A DNA stretch of 64,000 nucleotides from Cichorium intybus. Lineage: Eukaryota > Streptophyta > Magnoliopsida > Asterales > Asteraceae. The notes beneath the pieces are model-generated. The model made no database searches, was not told the origin of the DNA, and saw nothing but the letters and a program-made list of their open reading frames with translations. The translations under genes and the position numbers were made by a program. Position 1 is the first letter of the stretch. Every line of letters starts with the position of its first letter. This document shows positions 51,038 through 62,402 of this stretch, piece after piece. The stretch is from NCBI GenBank assembly GCA_023525715.1, contig CM042010.1, positions 86,671,384 through 86,735,383 on the forward strand. Reading direction: 5' to 3'.

Positions 51038-52492
51038 TGTAATGCCCCAAATTTCAAAATTTCTAAAATTCATTTATTATCAAGGTTTCAATAAAACATT
51101 TATTCCAAAAGTAAATCCGTTCGACCTATTTATTAAACCAACAGCGGAAACAATTGAAAATCATAACATAATTCATTGACATAAATTTTCCTGTATGCGA
51201 TGCGCCGCCATCACGCCTTGCCCTTCCCTTTGTCAATCGATTTACCTGAAATATTATAAAAACAACGGGTAAGCTTAAAGCTTAGTGAGTCCAAAAATTA
51301 CCATACATGCCCACACATTAAACAACCCGTCCTCGAGAACGACCCGACCCTACCCGCCATACAACAGCTACGGGCGTCCATCATACAACAGCCATGGACA
51401 CGGGAAGGTTCTACCCATCATACAACAACTATGGGTTCCCGGTTATGACCCAGCCCATCATACAACAGCTATGGGACAAGGCATAGTCCAACTCGCCATA
51501 CAACAGCTACGAGGGGACACGCATCAGTACTGAGCCCAACAACAAATAACCACAGATATAGAGAAATTCATATAACTGTAAACAACACACAAGATGCCTA
51601 ACATGCAACATCATATAGTAAGGTGAGGATACTCACCTGATTCGAAACCGCACAGATATTCTCTAATATCCCCACTTAGCTCGTCCACACACCTAAATCC
51701 CACACACATACAACATATCAATTACTGACTAGGCTCTTACAGACCTGTCTAAAGGTTAGACTCATTATTTGCCATCAAACCGTGGTCAAAACTAAGTCCC
51801 TTGTCAAACAGTCGCTCACCGCGGCGTGGCACCTCATCCTACGCGCCGCGGCTATCATCGAATAATTACGGGGTTTCAGCCGAGTCCGCGCCTCTGACAT
51901 AGCCAGTCGCGGCTCGTAACATTCCAAAATGTTTTTCAGCGATTAACAGTACATCAATCGGCTAGGGTTCCTTTCTACACCCTTCCTGGGATCAGGAACT
52001 ACCCTAAGGTCACTTCCTTATGGACATGCAAGTCCATGCATGTCCTTGGTTCAAACCCTAAGGGCTACAAATCGTCTAAAGCTACAAACCAACTGGTAAC
52101 ACCATATGACGGGATAAAAAGGAAAGTCAGAAGAGTAAATCTTCTTACCTTACTTCTGAAGGACGGAGTGATGCCCACGATCCGTTCTAAACCTTCTCCC
52201 GCGTGGATCTCCTTCTTCTAATCTCCCAAAACCTTAAACACCTCGAGACCAAAGAGTATCTGCCGAAACCAGACACCTCTACTCTAGAAACTCTCCAAAA
52301 ACACGAACCCTAGGGCTGGGGTCCTTTTTATAGGCGTTTAAATCCGAATTAGGGTTTTTCATGACTGCGGCGCACCGCGCCGCGAATTCTTTAGAACCGC
52401 GCCGCGCGTACAAATCCTACGCGATTCTAGATTCTTCCAAAAGCCGCGCCGCGGATTCCTTCGGGCCGCGACTTGGCGAAACGGGTCTTACA
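51038..52492 (-). repeat. 5' LTR of element 3 (right)
   Basis: 1455 bp; the promoter LTR for minus-strand transcription. TATA box CTATAAAAAGG at 52323-52333, about 160 bp from the LTR start. It keeps CpG at several places where the left LTR has TpG, for example near 52377 versus 45582. It lacks a 6-bp stretch present in the left copy near 45110. Confidence 0.95.
52323..52333 (-). promoter_or_regulatory. TATA box in 5' LTR of element 3
   Basis: CTATAAAAAGG on the minus strand, a near-perfect plant TATA box. It is duplicated at 45527-45537 in the other LTR. Confidence 0.65.
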
Positions 52493-52497
52493 ACAAC

Positions 52498-54090
52498 ATT
52501 ATATATTTCATATACAACTTACTTCTTATGTATCTTTAGGTGATACACAATTGCCATTTATTTCCTCGTCATTTTTCGTTCTTTTGTATTTCGAGGCATT
52601 ATGCCCAATACATTATTTTACTCTTTTGCTTTATACCTTATAGTATTCTAATTAGAATACTATTTCATAACCACTTTTATACTTTTGTACATCATATTTA
52701 TATATCCCAAAACTTACTCATGCTTTTACATTTATAAACACATATATACACATATACATTTCTTTGTATTTCATGGTTACTAGGCATGTACTAATCATTT
52801 CCCATAATCTTTAGAGACTTTTACCCATCATTCCCATTCGGAAGTAGTAACTTCCTGTCTGTTTATTATAGTTCTTACATTATCTTTAATTCTTCGTCTA
52901 CTACTTGTTTAAATATTTACTATTTTTCTTTACTTCATATCATTTATGACCTTTAGTCATTTTGCTCACATGCTTTTGGTTTTCCTTCCATTATCATACA
53001 TCATTATACTCTTTCATTACTGGTATTTTTTTTTCTTTTATTTCGTTCATTTGGTTGCAGAACTTAATTCCTGGCAACCACTATCTTATCATCATTTGTT
53101 TCACCTTTAATTTCTTGCCTAACATTTATTTAGGCATTCAACCTTTATTTCTCGATTCACATTCATTTTATCACATTACATTAATACATTTTGCTTAAAA
53201 TATCATAATCTTTAACAATTTACCATTTATCATTTTTTTAAGGAAAATTTGAAATTTTAATGGTCATGCCCTAGACACACCACCAGCTTGCATTAAACTC
53301 TTCTTTACCATTCTTTTATTTTTACAATTCTATGTACTATCAATATACTCTGCTTAAAATTTTTGTTCTTCATGTAAGAGTCTTACAACTCCTATATAGG
53401 TAATCAATACCCATAATTCCTCTTTAAATTACTCTTATTCATACTTTCTCTCGCCTTGACAGGCATATATTTTAATATCTTTCAATCTGTCTAAAAATAT
53501 TAATTATCACTTTATTTCTTTTACTTTATCATATTAAGTGGTATATATCCACTGCATTAACTTTTAATACTCATAACCTTACTGGTTGTTATTACATAGG
53601 CATATAATTCCTATGTTTTAGTTACTACTCTCTTCAAAACCCCACCCACCAGAATACTATAATTCCTTTGTGATTCCACCATTCTCAATACATATCCTGT
53701 GATTATGATAATACGGGCCCATATTACCATAACCACCTATACATATTGATTCTGCTGTTACCACAAGGTTTCATGGGACACTGGTTCTTTTAACATATAA
53801 CACCATTATAAATACATGGTGTTCAATACTAGAAATCTTACTACTTTATAACATAGCCTTTAATAAATTTAGACGGTTACGGAAAATATCATATAATTTT
53901 CCTAGCGGTCAGATTTTTGCTCACTTTAAACATTAACTTAACACTTCTTAGTGTTATATATCTACATATTTTAGATAATGCATAATGTCTTAATCATTTA
54001 AGACATCATATAGCATACTTTCATAAACTAACATTTCTATAGCATGAGTTTAAGCCTAGGAGTGGAACAAGCCAATCCTAATTCGCTTAA
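52498..54090 (-). other. Non-coding interior of element 2, right part
   Basis: AT-rich, about 1.6 kb, directly continuous with 42918-44235 once element 3 is removed. No gag, zinc knuckle, RT or integrase motif is visible in six frames. The small ORFs here are hydrophobic low-complexity products of T-rich DNA. Confidence 0.65.
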
Positions 54091-54110
54091 ACTATGGCTC
54101 TGATACTAAC
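54091..54110 (-). other. Primer binding site of element 2
   Basis: The minus strand reads GTTAGTATCAGAGCCATAGT, which matches the initiator Met tRNA complement TGGTATCAGAGCCA with one G-to-A change. It lies one base from the LTR. Confidence 0.8.
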
Positions 54111-54111
54111 T

Positions 54112-57100
54112 TGTGACACCCCATTTCTACTGTTTGCAAATACTATGGTTTTTCGTATAAATACATGAATACAAAAATACGGTTTATCAAAAACCGATAA
54201 TTTAAATGCTTAAAACAGTGGGTGTACAAATTCATATCAAGCTAACCATAGTAAGCAAGAAAGGATTTAACCTTGAGTCCAATATAGGAGCTAACTTAAT
54301 ATCCACTCCCGCTAAACTTCATCCCATTGATAGCAACTTATATAGACCTGGAATACATGGCAAAACATAGAATACGTAAGACAATAATGTCTCGTGAGTT
54401 ACATGAGTTTTAGACTCAAACTTTTAATTTCTTTTTTTTTCCAACTTTTTATAAAACTTATACTTGAAACATCTTTCAAATCTTCATAGTAATAACATAC
54501 CAAAGCTCTTTACTTTTCAAATTCATTTTTATAACATACTTTACAGAAATAACATCTTTCAAAACTTTATAGTAACAACATACTATAATTCTTTACTTCT
54601 CAAAATCATTTCATAACATATTTAGTAGAAATAACATATTTTCTTACTTTCTTTGACTGGTTTTATAAGCTTGCTGGATTTTTATACTTAGGGCTTTAAT
54701 CACTATAAGTGATACCCAAGTCTCTACGGCTAGAAAGAACAGATCAATCCTCACCATAGAAGTGCTGAGGCAATCTACTTCGCGATGGGGATTTTTCCCC
54801 GGTAGACCCCTTACCTAACCCGGGTAGGTTGGAACATAGTTCCCTTACTAACGCTGCTTGCTACAATTACCAGTCATACAAAACATTTTCTGCTTACTTT
54901 AACATTACTTACTTGCATAGTGGCTAATTGCCAAACTTCACCGTTTATTGTCTTTATGGCTAAATGCCAAATTCATAACTTTTGTTTCACAAAAACCATA
55001 TATTTAAAACATGTCCTTATAACATACTAAGCTTTATGCCAAATCATACTTTCCAAACATCTTGTGGCTATATGCCCTTTCATACTTGAAAACATATAAA
55101 ATTTGTAACCAAAACATACTTCTTAAACATTTTATGGCTATATGCCTATCCATACTTTCAAACATGTATAATTTGTATTAAACATATACTTTCACATATT
55201 TGGTTCATAGACCAAAACATACTTTCACATAATTGGTTCATAGACCAAAACATAACTTCAAATATAACATTATACTTTCACAAACGAGTTAGAGATAATA
55301 CTCTTGCATATAATTTCACATATAGAAATTTTATAAGAAATCTTGAAAATACTTACTTGCCATGTACCCCAGAATGGGTAAAAATACTGCATGTACTCAC
55401 CTCATGTATTGCTAGAAGATTGGCTACACGTTCCTTGTATTTATACTCTTTTGTGATTAAATAAACACTTGGCATGAACCTATAATTAACATGTTATATA
55501 TTAACATTCATGCTAACTGATTCTATAACTCATTAGAGTCATTATAATACTATCTTGGGTCATAACAAGTCTATAACTTTTAAATGACCAACTTTAGTTA
55601 AATCGTATTTTATACGTATTTTGCTACAGTGCCCTCGAGGGGTCGTATTTCAATTCCGACAATTTTCCATGAAGTTTCACACTATATTGGACCTATGTTT
55701 AAAATTTGAGGTCAATCGGACAAGTGTAAGACCAAAACTCAAAATCCATTTGGGCTTGGCAGGAGACTAATTGAAAAAACTGCATTTTTGCTTCTGACGC
55801 GGGATCGCGACCCGATCCTAAGGGGGATTGCGACCCGATCTCGTCTGGTGCGACCAGATGCTCCATTTTTATGCTATAAATTACCATTTTCCCATATTAA
55901 GCCCTTAATGCACGACTTAATCACTAGGGATTGTTCCAAGAGCAAAACCATTCATTTTTTTCCAGTTTCTAACAATTGAAATCATAGATTTAAATCATTT
56001 TCCAAACATTCCCGTTTTTGCATTTTTTTGTCCAAAACCGAAATTATCCAATATTAATCACTTCTACTGATTTATTTCAACAATTTCCACATATGGAACT
56101 CATTAAAACCCCTTAGAATTAATTTGATCATGTGAAATTGATTTCTAAGGCTTTTGAACAAAATTCCAAATTTTCAACAATAGCAACATACTTTGATGAT
56201 TTTTAAGATATGTTCTTAATACTTGACTTAATTGGTTTAGGGTCATATCTAGGCCCTAAATACCAACTTACACTTAGTTTTAAACTTCAAAATCATCAAA
56301 CCTTCTTTAAAATCTTGAAAATTCTTCCGAAAACAACATTTTTTTTACTAAAAATCATTTTATTGAATTTTCAAGCTTATGAATTGATTTCTTGTTTCTT
56401 TTACAACATTTTTTTAACATAACTAAACCATTAGAGCCATTTGAAATCAGTTTCAACTCATTAACCCATTTCTAGGGTTCTTGAGCTAAAAACCCATTTC
56501 ATCATTTCTTGGCATCTAAGCTTCAATTCCTTTGAATTAATGACTATTACATGTTTCTTTCACCTTTTCTAACACATTAGATTAATCAAAACCATCTGGA
56601 CTCTCAAACCCGTGACTTAGGGTTCTTGAGCAAAAATCATATTTTCTTGATTATTCAACATATTCAACTACTAGAACATGTTAAATAGATGATTTTAAGC
56701 AAGATGAATTTGATGGTTCCATTGGAATCATGATTTCTGGAAAATCAGAAATCAAAACTTGATTCCCTTTCAAGAATTTTGGAGCCTAGAACTTGGAAAC
56801 CTTACCTCTTGAAGCTTGGAATCACTAGTTCCAATTGTGTTCCTTTGATTTCTTTGCAACGATGTTTGATCTTCCTCTCCTCCCGTGCTCTCTTCTCTCG
56901 TTCTCTCTAGACTCTTCTGAATTTATGAGGATTAATGAGATATTTTCTCATTTTTTATATTTTCCATATTTACAGTTTTAGTCCCTGAACTTTCATTCCT
57001 TGGACTTTTGACACAAATATTAAATTTGGCCACATGAAGCTAAAATTCTTACATTTTTGGTCCAAACTAGAATTATACTTTTATAATAATTCTTGTATAT

Positions 57101-57422
57101 GGGCAAATGACCAAATTACCCTTCTCATGGTAGAAATAACCAAATTACCCTCTTTTACTAGAATTAACTTTCGATTACTTATCACCATTATTTGGTGTCA
57201 AAATTTTATTTCATTACATATTAACTCCAAAAATCATATTTTCCTTACTTAAAAGTCATTTGGATGTCAAATGACCATTTTGCCCTTTTCTCATCATCTT
57301 TTTCCAAACTTTTGGTATTTTACCACATTTCTAAATAATTTATTTTAAAATTTTCAAAATATTTTTGGTCTTTTCTTTACGTATTTTCTCGAATATAAAT
57401 TCGAGATTTTCGGGTCGTTACA
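54112..57422 (-). repeat. 5' LTR of element 2 (right)
   Basis: 3311 bp; about 20 scattered differences from 39636-42900 plus a 41-bp stretch at about 55727-55767 that the other LTR lacks. A candidate TATA box (TATAAAAA, minus strand, about 56952-56959) precedes a purine-rich leader. TTAGG follows at 57423-57427. Confidence 0.92.
56952..56959 (-). promoter_or_regulatory. Candidate TATA box in element 2 LTR
   Basis: TATAAAAA on the minus strand, about 460 bp from the LTR start. A GAGA-rich stretch characteristic of plant leaders follows. The assignment rests only on position and composition. Confidence 0.35.
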
Positions 57423-57778
57423 TTAGGAATCAGACAGGGTACACGCAGCGGAAACACACTATCACACACACACAAACTCACGAAAATAAAACAAGAAGAA
57501 CACAAGGATTTTTACGTGGTTCGGATTCGGTGCAAATCCTACGTCCACGGGCTACAACTAGAGAAATCTTATTAATACTCACAAGATTACAATTTATAAC
57601 TCTTGTTTTGAGCTCAAGTGGTGCATCTTCTAACTTACCCATTGATGCTATTTATATATGTTGGAGGGTAATGTGAAATCAAAACAAAAAATTAGGCTAC
57701 CTAACAAGATTCACCAACTCTTCTTTGACATTCACCAACCTCACCAACCAAGTGAAAAATCTTCACTTTCACATAACA
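57423..57778 (-). repeat. 3' LTR of element 4 (left, 5' tip displaced)
   Basis: 351 bp of the 358-bp LTR follow the TTAGG duplication; the missing seven bases are at 39629-39635, on the far side of element 2. It differs from 59681-60038 at three positions. A minus-strand TATATAAATA is at about 57649-57658. Confidence 0.92.
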
Positions 57779-57790
57779 ATCTCCCACTTG
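57779..57790 (-). other. Polypurine tract of element 4
   Basis: Minus-strand CAAGTGGGAGAT abuts the LTR, the typical Copia purine tract. Confidence 0.8.
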
Positions 57791-57928
57791 AAGATTTTGA
57801 ACAACATAGTCTTTCTCTACTGTTATCCAAATCCAGTAATCTTAAAACAACCAAGTCTTCCAAGCCTCCAGCTCCCAAGAACAAGCTAAACTTAGTCTAA
57901 TTTCTCTAATTGTAGCCACCCCTCATCT

Positions 57929-59485
57929 TTAAGTACTAGAAGCGCCAGTTGAAGCTCCCACTAGTTCCAACTCAGCCGTGGCTAATCCCACCACCGACTC
58001 ATCCTCTGTCTCAACCGGTTTGGACACTCCACCAGCTCCAGAGATACACCGAGGACCACTAACACTCTCCAAACTTTGCAAACTTCCAACAGGAGAGAAT
58101 TTTTCAGTCTTAGTCTTCAAAACCCAACGGCTCTTTGTAACTGTACCCGGAACACACCCCGTGCTCCCACTGTCACAAAATTCCCTGAATGGTTTAGACT
58201 TTCCGACTCGTTCAGCTAACATCCCCTTGGCTCCAGAATTCATGTTTGCAAAATGAACTCTCTTAGCACTAGATTTAGCGAACCAGATTTTGTCATGCTT
58301 AACAGGGACGGTCATACTTCCCTCAGCAGGTACCTCAACCATATACAATAACCCACGCTTCATACCTTGAGCAATCACCGAATTACCATTGACCACCCTC
58401 CATTTACCACCACCAAACCTTACTTCCAATCCTTGTTTATCCAGCTGACCAACAGAAATCAATTTCTTCTTCAGCTCCGGAATCACCCTGACATTCTTCA
58501 GGTTCCATGTAGTTCCCAATGAAGTAATCAGATCAATATCTCTCATGCCCGTTACTTGAAGCATCTCGTCATTTGCTAACCGTACCTTCCCAAAATCTCC
58601 TTCTTTTAGATTCACCATCGTTTCTCCGTTGTCCATGGCATGAAACGAAGCTCCTGAATCCATGACCCAAGAGTCTACAGAACTTTCCATACTTAGTATC
58701 AGTGCATCATCCTCAGACACACCCTCAGCACTAGCAATGTTCAATTCTTTCTTTGGACATTGCCTCTTAACATGTCCCACCTCTTGGCAGTTCCAGCACT
58801 TCACATTCTTCCAAGTTCTAGATGAACTTCTTCCCCGACTCCCACTGCTCCCACTATTCCTGCTATTCCCTCTACTTCTTCCGATATTTAATAACTCAGA
58901 AGAAGAAAATCCACCTTGATTCTTGCATCTGACATCCTCGCCAAGAACCAAATCTCTAACCCCTTCAAAAGTCATACCACTGGTCCCCACTAAACTTGTA
59001 ACAGCGGTTACTGTTCCAGACCAGCTATCAGGTAGTGAAGCTAGTAGCAGTGAAGCTTGAGTCTCGTTATCAAATTTAATTCCCACAGATGATAATCTGG
59101 ACAGAATTGAATTTAGATTTTTAATGTGAACTGTAATTGAGTTGTCTTCATTCATCCTTGTCGTGAACAACTCCCTCATCAAGAACACCTTGTTAGCCAC
59201 CGACGGTTTCTCATACATGTTCGTCAGAGCATCTATCATACCACGTGCCGTGGTTTCCTTCATGATGTTGAAAGCAACGCTCCTTTCCAACGACAACATA
59301 ATAACCGCCTTAGCTTTCTTGTCCTTTGAGCTCCACGCATCTTCGGCAGCTTTTTCCATTTTCTCCGGTTTGTCTCCAAGTACCACGTCCAAATCTTTCT
59401 GATATAGCAATGCTTCTAATTGCATTTTCCACCAGCTAAAGTCAGAACCGTTGAACTTCTCGATTACAACCTTGTCTTCAGCCAT
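57929..59485 (-). CDS. Copia-type Gag-protease polyprotein without pol (element 4)
   Basis: Intact ORF of 518 residues from MAEDKVVIEKF; four more in-frame residues lie upstream, but this start fits Copia gags. Residues about 8-180 are the Copia gag domain (FNGSDFSWWKMQLEALL, LLLASLPDSW). A Ser/Arg/Gly-rich linker and one zinc knuckle, CWNCQEVGHVKRQC, follow at about 230. A protease-like region has the active-site motif WVMDSGASFHAM at about 276 and LISVGQL, then LLYMVEV of the pre-integrase region. Integrase, RT and RNase H are absent. The last about 120 residues, rich in Ser, Gly, Val and Lys, are unlike Copia integrase and I do not recognise them. It may package and process virus-like particles but needs reverse transcriptase in trans. 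Confidence 0.88.
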   Translation of the reverse strand: MAEDKVVIEKFNGSDFSWWKMQLEALLYQKDLDVVLGDKPEKMEKAAEDAWSSKDKKAKAVIMLSLERSVAFNIMKETTARGMIDALTNMYEKPSVANKVFLMRELFTTRMNEDNSITVHIKNLNSILSRLSSVGIKFDNETQASLLLASLPDSWSGTVTAVTSLVGTSGMTFEGVRDLVLGEDVRCKNQGGFSSSELLNIGRSRGNSRNSGSSGSRGRSSSRTWKNVKCWNCQEVGHVKRQCPKKELNIASAEGVSEDDALILSMESSVDSWVMDSGASFHAMDNGETMVNLKEGDFGKVRLANDEMLQVTGMRDIDLITSLGTTWNLKNVRVIPELKKKLISVGQLDKQGLEVRFGGGKWRVVNGNSVIAQGMKRGLLYMVEVPAEGSMTVPVKHDKIWFAKSSAKRVHFANMNSGAKGMLAERVGKSKPFREFCDSGSTGCVPGTVTKSRWVLKTKTEKFSPVGSLQSLESVSGPRCISGAGGVSKPVETEDESVVGLATAELELVGASTGASST

Positions 59486-59660
59486 TACGACAAACAATAG
59501 ACAAATATTTTATAGTACTTTTGTGTGACAGAACAGTACCGTTCAAAGTACCGAGATACCTTTAATACGATTAATAGAAATTAGTTTCTTATATGGAAGA
59601 TCAGACAAAACTGCAACCACAGAGCATACTCTAATATCTAAAACCGAGACCTCCTCGAAA
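59486..59660 (-). other. Short leader of element 4
   Basis: About 175 bp between the primer site and the gag start. No ORF of note and no visible signal. Confidence 0.6.
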
Positions 59661-59680
59661 CCCAAAGCTCTGATACCAGT
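59661..59680 (-). other. Primer binding site of element 4
   Basis: The minus strand contains TGGTATCAGAGC (59667-59678), two bases from the LTR, complementary to initiator Met tRNA. Confidence 0.88.
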
Positions 59681-60038
59681 TGTTAGGAATCGGACAGGGT
59701 ACACGCAGCGGAAACACACTATCACACACACACAAACTCACAAAAATAAAACAAGAAGAACACAAGGATTTTTACGTGGTTCGGATTCGGTGCAAATCCT
59801 ACGTCCACGGGCTACAACTAGAGAAATCTTATTAATACTCACAAGATTACAATTTATAATTCTTGTTTTGAGCTCAAGTGGTGCATCTTCTAACTTACCC
59901 ATTGATGCTATTTATATATGTTGGAGGGTAATGTGAAATCAAAACAAAAAATTAGGCTACCTAACAAGATTCACCAACTCTTCTTTGACATTCACCAACC
60001 TCACCAACCAAGTGAAAAATCTTCACTTTCACATAACA
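59681..60038 (-). repeat. 5' LTR of element 4 (right)
   Basis: Complete 358-bp LTR, TGTTAGGAATC...CACATAACA. A candidate minus-strand TATA box TATATAAATA lies at 59909-59918. CTAAA (60039-60043) is the target duplication. Confidence 0.95.
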
Positions 60039-60589
<551 letters not shown>

Positions 60590-61049
60590 CTGGGCAGTCA
60601 ATCGCGCCGCTATACCGGCGGTATAGCGGTGGTATCGCGGTTATCGCCCATCAACCGCTACAAAAACTAGTTTAGCGTTACAAAATAGCGAAACCGCTAT
60701 TATCGGTGCTATTTAACGCGATTTACCGCATTTTAGCCAACCGCTATAGCGATTTTAGCCCGCTATTAAAAATTTTGAACATTTACAAAAGGGTTCACCA
60801 AAGGTACTCCCAATGACTAAGCTATGTTGAACCAGGTTTGAACCCGGTTAAGTTTAGCTCAATGGGTGAGACTAGTAACCAAGCTTCTTATTTATAAGAA
60901 GAGGAGGATGTCAATGTTCTATTTCTAAGCGATGTGGGATGGTATCGCTTAACAGTCCCAAAACTATCCAGCCTTCATTCCTCGACAGTTTGGTATAGGT
61001 CCGATTACACTTGCGACATGGTTCGTAATCGACTGATATATGCTTCGTT

Positions 61050-61350
61050 TAATCCCGACTTCATTCCTCGACAGATTCAATTCAAAGTTCAGGTTAAATC
61101 AATTCGAGATTCAATTCCATGTTCCAGATTCAATTCCAAGTTCAGGTTAAATCAGGTTCGATTCCTTTAATTTCGATTGCAGGTTCGATTCCTTCAATTC
61201 AATTCCAACTCGCCAAGTTATCGAGGATTTGATTCCTTCAATTCAGGTTCGATTCCTTCAGGTCCCGACTGCAGTTTTGAAGCTTACAGTTTCGATTAAA
61301 GTGGCACCGATTACAGTTTTGAAGCTTACAGGTTGGTACAGGTTCGATTG
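61050..61350. repeat. Degenerate TTCGATTCCTTCAATTC-type repeats
   Basis: Words such as AGGTTCGATTCCTT, GATTCAATTCCA and CAGGTTAAATCA recur many times within about 300 bp, a decayed tandem array of short units inside the hAT-like element. A 79-codon ORF at 60934-61170 runs into it and is not credible as a gene. Confidence 0.55.
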
Positions 61351-61720
61351 ATTCTATCCAACTCCAACGATTGCATAAAACGACTTTGACAATGGATATT
61401 CAACAAGGATTAATTGGTTCTCCTTCATCAATTACGACTGAATCAACAAAGACATTAAGGAACTATGAGATTAATTTTGTTGTGTTGTAAGATGTCACGA
61501 GATTAAGAACTGTCAACTGAATTAGTGATTAGTTTGATTGTTATATTTGTTTAATTGTGTTATAATTGTGTTGTAATTGTGGTCTTTATCATTTATATTC
61601 ACATTCTTGCTATAATGGATGAAGCTATATCAAGAACCTATATAGAAAAAATGGATGAAACTATATGCATTCAAGGTGTTTGATGAAATGCTTGAAAGAA
61701 AATGACTTTTATGATATTAA

Positions 61721-62402
61721 GGCAGTGTTTGGTTTGACGCATTTAGACGGATTTATTAGGATTGGAAATTAAAATGCTATGAAATGCTTTGTTTGGTTAG
61801 AGCTTGTTTATTTAATTTAGTCTCAAGTTTCTTTGCTGCAAATATGTTTATACACAGTGGTAGCCTACTATATAATTTAGTTAACTGTTATGGCCTGAAA
61901 GTTGCATTTCATGTTATTCAATAATCAAGCTTTCGTGGGTTCTTTTTTAATTTAGTTAATAGACTTGTTAATGTTAGAATAATCATCCTTAATTTGGGCG
62001 TTAGTTTCATTTGATCTTCCACAACTTATATTTCATGATTTAGTCATATGTATGTATAAATTAAGTTAATAACAGTTTAATTCTTCTACGCATGGTTTGT
62101 TGGATAATATTTCAGTGAAGAAGAAACAATTGAACTCATATTCTTGACTAACTATTTTGGGCATAAAAGGAACTTCTAGATTCGCCCTGTAAATCACCTC
62201 AAATATCTCACCGTTGGGAAGATAAAGGACAAATCAGTAATTTACAACGCATTTATAAAATTATTAAAATGAAATCCTTTTCATTTTCTTCAACCAAACA
62301 CTCCTTAGAATTTTAGTTTATTCGAATTCCGAATGCATTGAATTCCAAATCATTTCATGAATTGGAAATCCTTACAAAAGAATCCGCAATCCAAACGTAC
62401 CC
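61721..62402. mobile_element. Harbinger/Tourist-like MITE
   Basis: Left end GGCAGTGTTTGG; the right end read inward is GGGTACGTTTGG. Both are flanked by TAA (61718-61720 and 62403-62405). GG...GTTTGG ends and 3-bp TAA/TTA duplications are typical of PIF/Harbinger MITEs. GGATTGGAAAT near the left end and its partner ATTGGAAATCC near the right show that the similarity extends inward. There is no coding sequence. It lies inside the hAT-like element, so it is the younger of the two. Confidence 0.55.

Larger units (their letters stand above)
44236..52492 (-). mobile_element. Ty3/gypsy chromovirus, Tekay/Del-like (element 3)
   Basis: LTRs of 1461 bp (44236-45696) and 1455 bp (51038-52492) flank a 5.3-kb interior. 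The target duplication ACAAC is at 44231-44235 and 52493-52497. On the minus strand the order is primer site, gag with zinc knuckles, protease, RT, RNase H, integrase, chromodomain, purine tract, which is the plant chromovirus order. The pol frame carries three in-frame stops and one single-base frameshift, so this copy is probably not autonomous. A spliceable 68-bp interval separates gag from protease. The LTRs differ at roughly 20 sites, many of them C/T at CpG. Confidence 0.95.
39636..57422 (-). mobile_element. LARD-like non-coding LTR retrotransposon, interrupted (element 2)
   Basis: Long LTRs (39636-42900, 3265 bp; 54112-57422, 3311 bp) read TGTGACACCCC...GGTCGTTACA on the plus strand. 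The target duplication TTAGG is at 39631-39635 and 57423-57427. The primer site (54091-54110) and purine tract (from 42901) show minus orientation. Without the nested element 3 the interior is about 2.95 kb and has no gag or pol motif in any frame, which fits a large retrotransposon derivative (LARD) that depends on enzymes in trans. Its primer site and LTR ends suggest a Ty3/gypsy parent. It landed 7 bp inside the left LTR of element 4. Confidence 0.9.
39629..60038 (-). mobile_element. Copia-type gag-protease element, interrupted (element 4)
   Basis: The 358-bp LTRs are TGTTAGGAATC...CACATAACA. The left LTR is split: its first 7 bases are at 39629-39635 and the rest at 57428-57778. The right LTR is 59681-60038. 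The target duplication CTAAA is at 39624-39628 and 60039-60043. The primer site lies next to the right LTR and the purine tract next to the left one, so it reads on the minus strand. Without the nested elements it is about 2.6 kb. Its 1.9-kb interior has one intact gag-protease ORF and lacks integrase, RT and RNase H, so it is non-autonomous and resembles TR-GAG elements. The two LTRs differ at three positions. Confidence 0.92.

Noticed and set aside
57978..58256. Plus-strand ORFs opposite the Copia gag-protease gene
   Set aside because: They are antisense shadows of the well-supported minus-strand ORF, which has recognisable domains.
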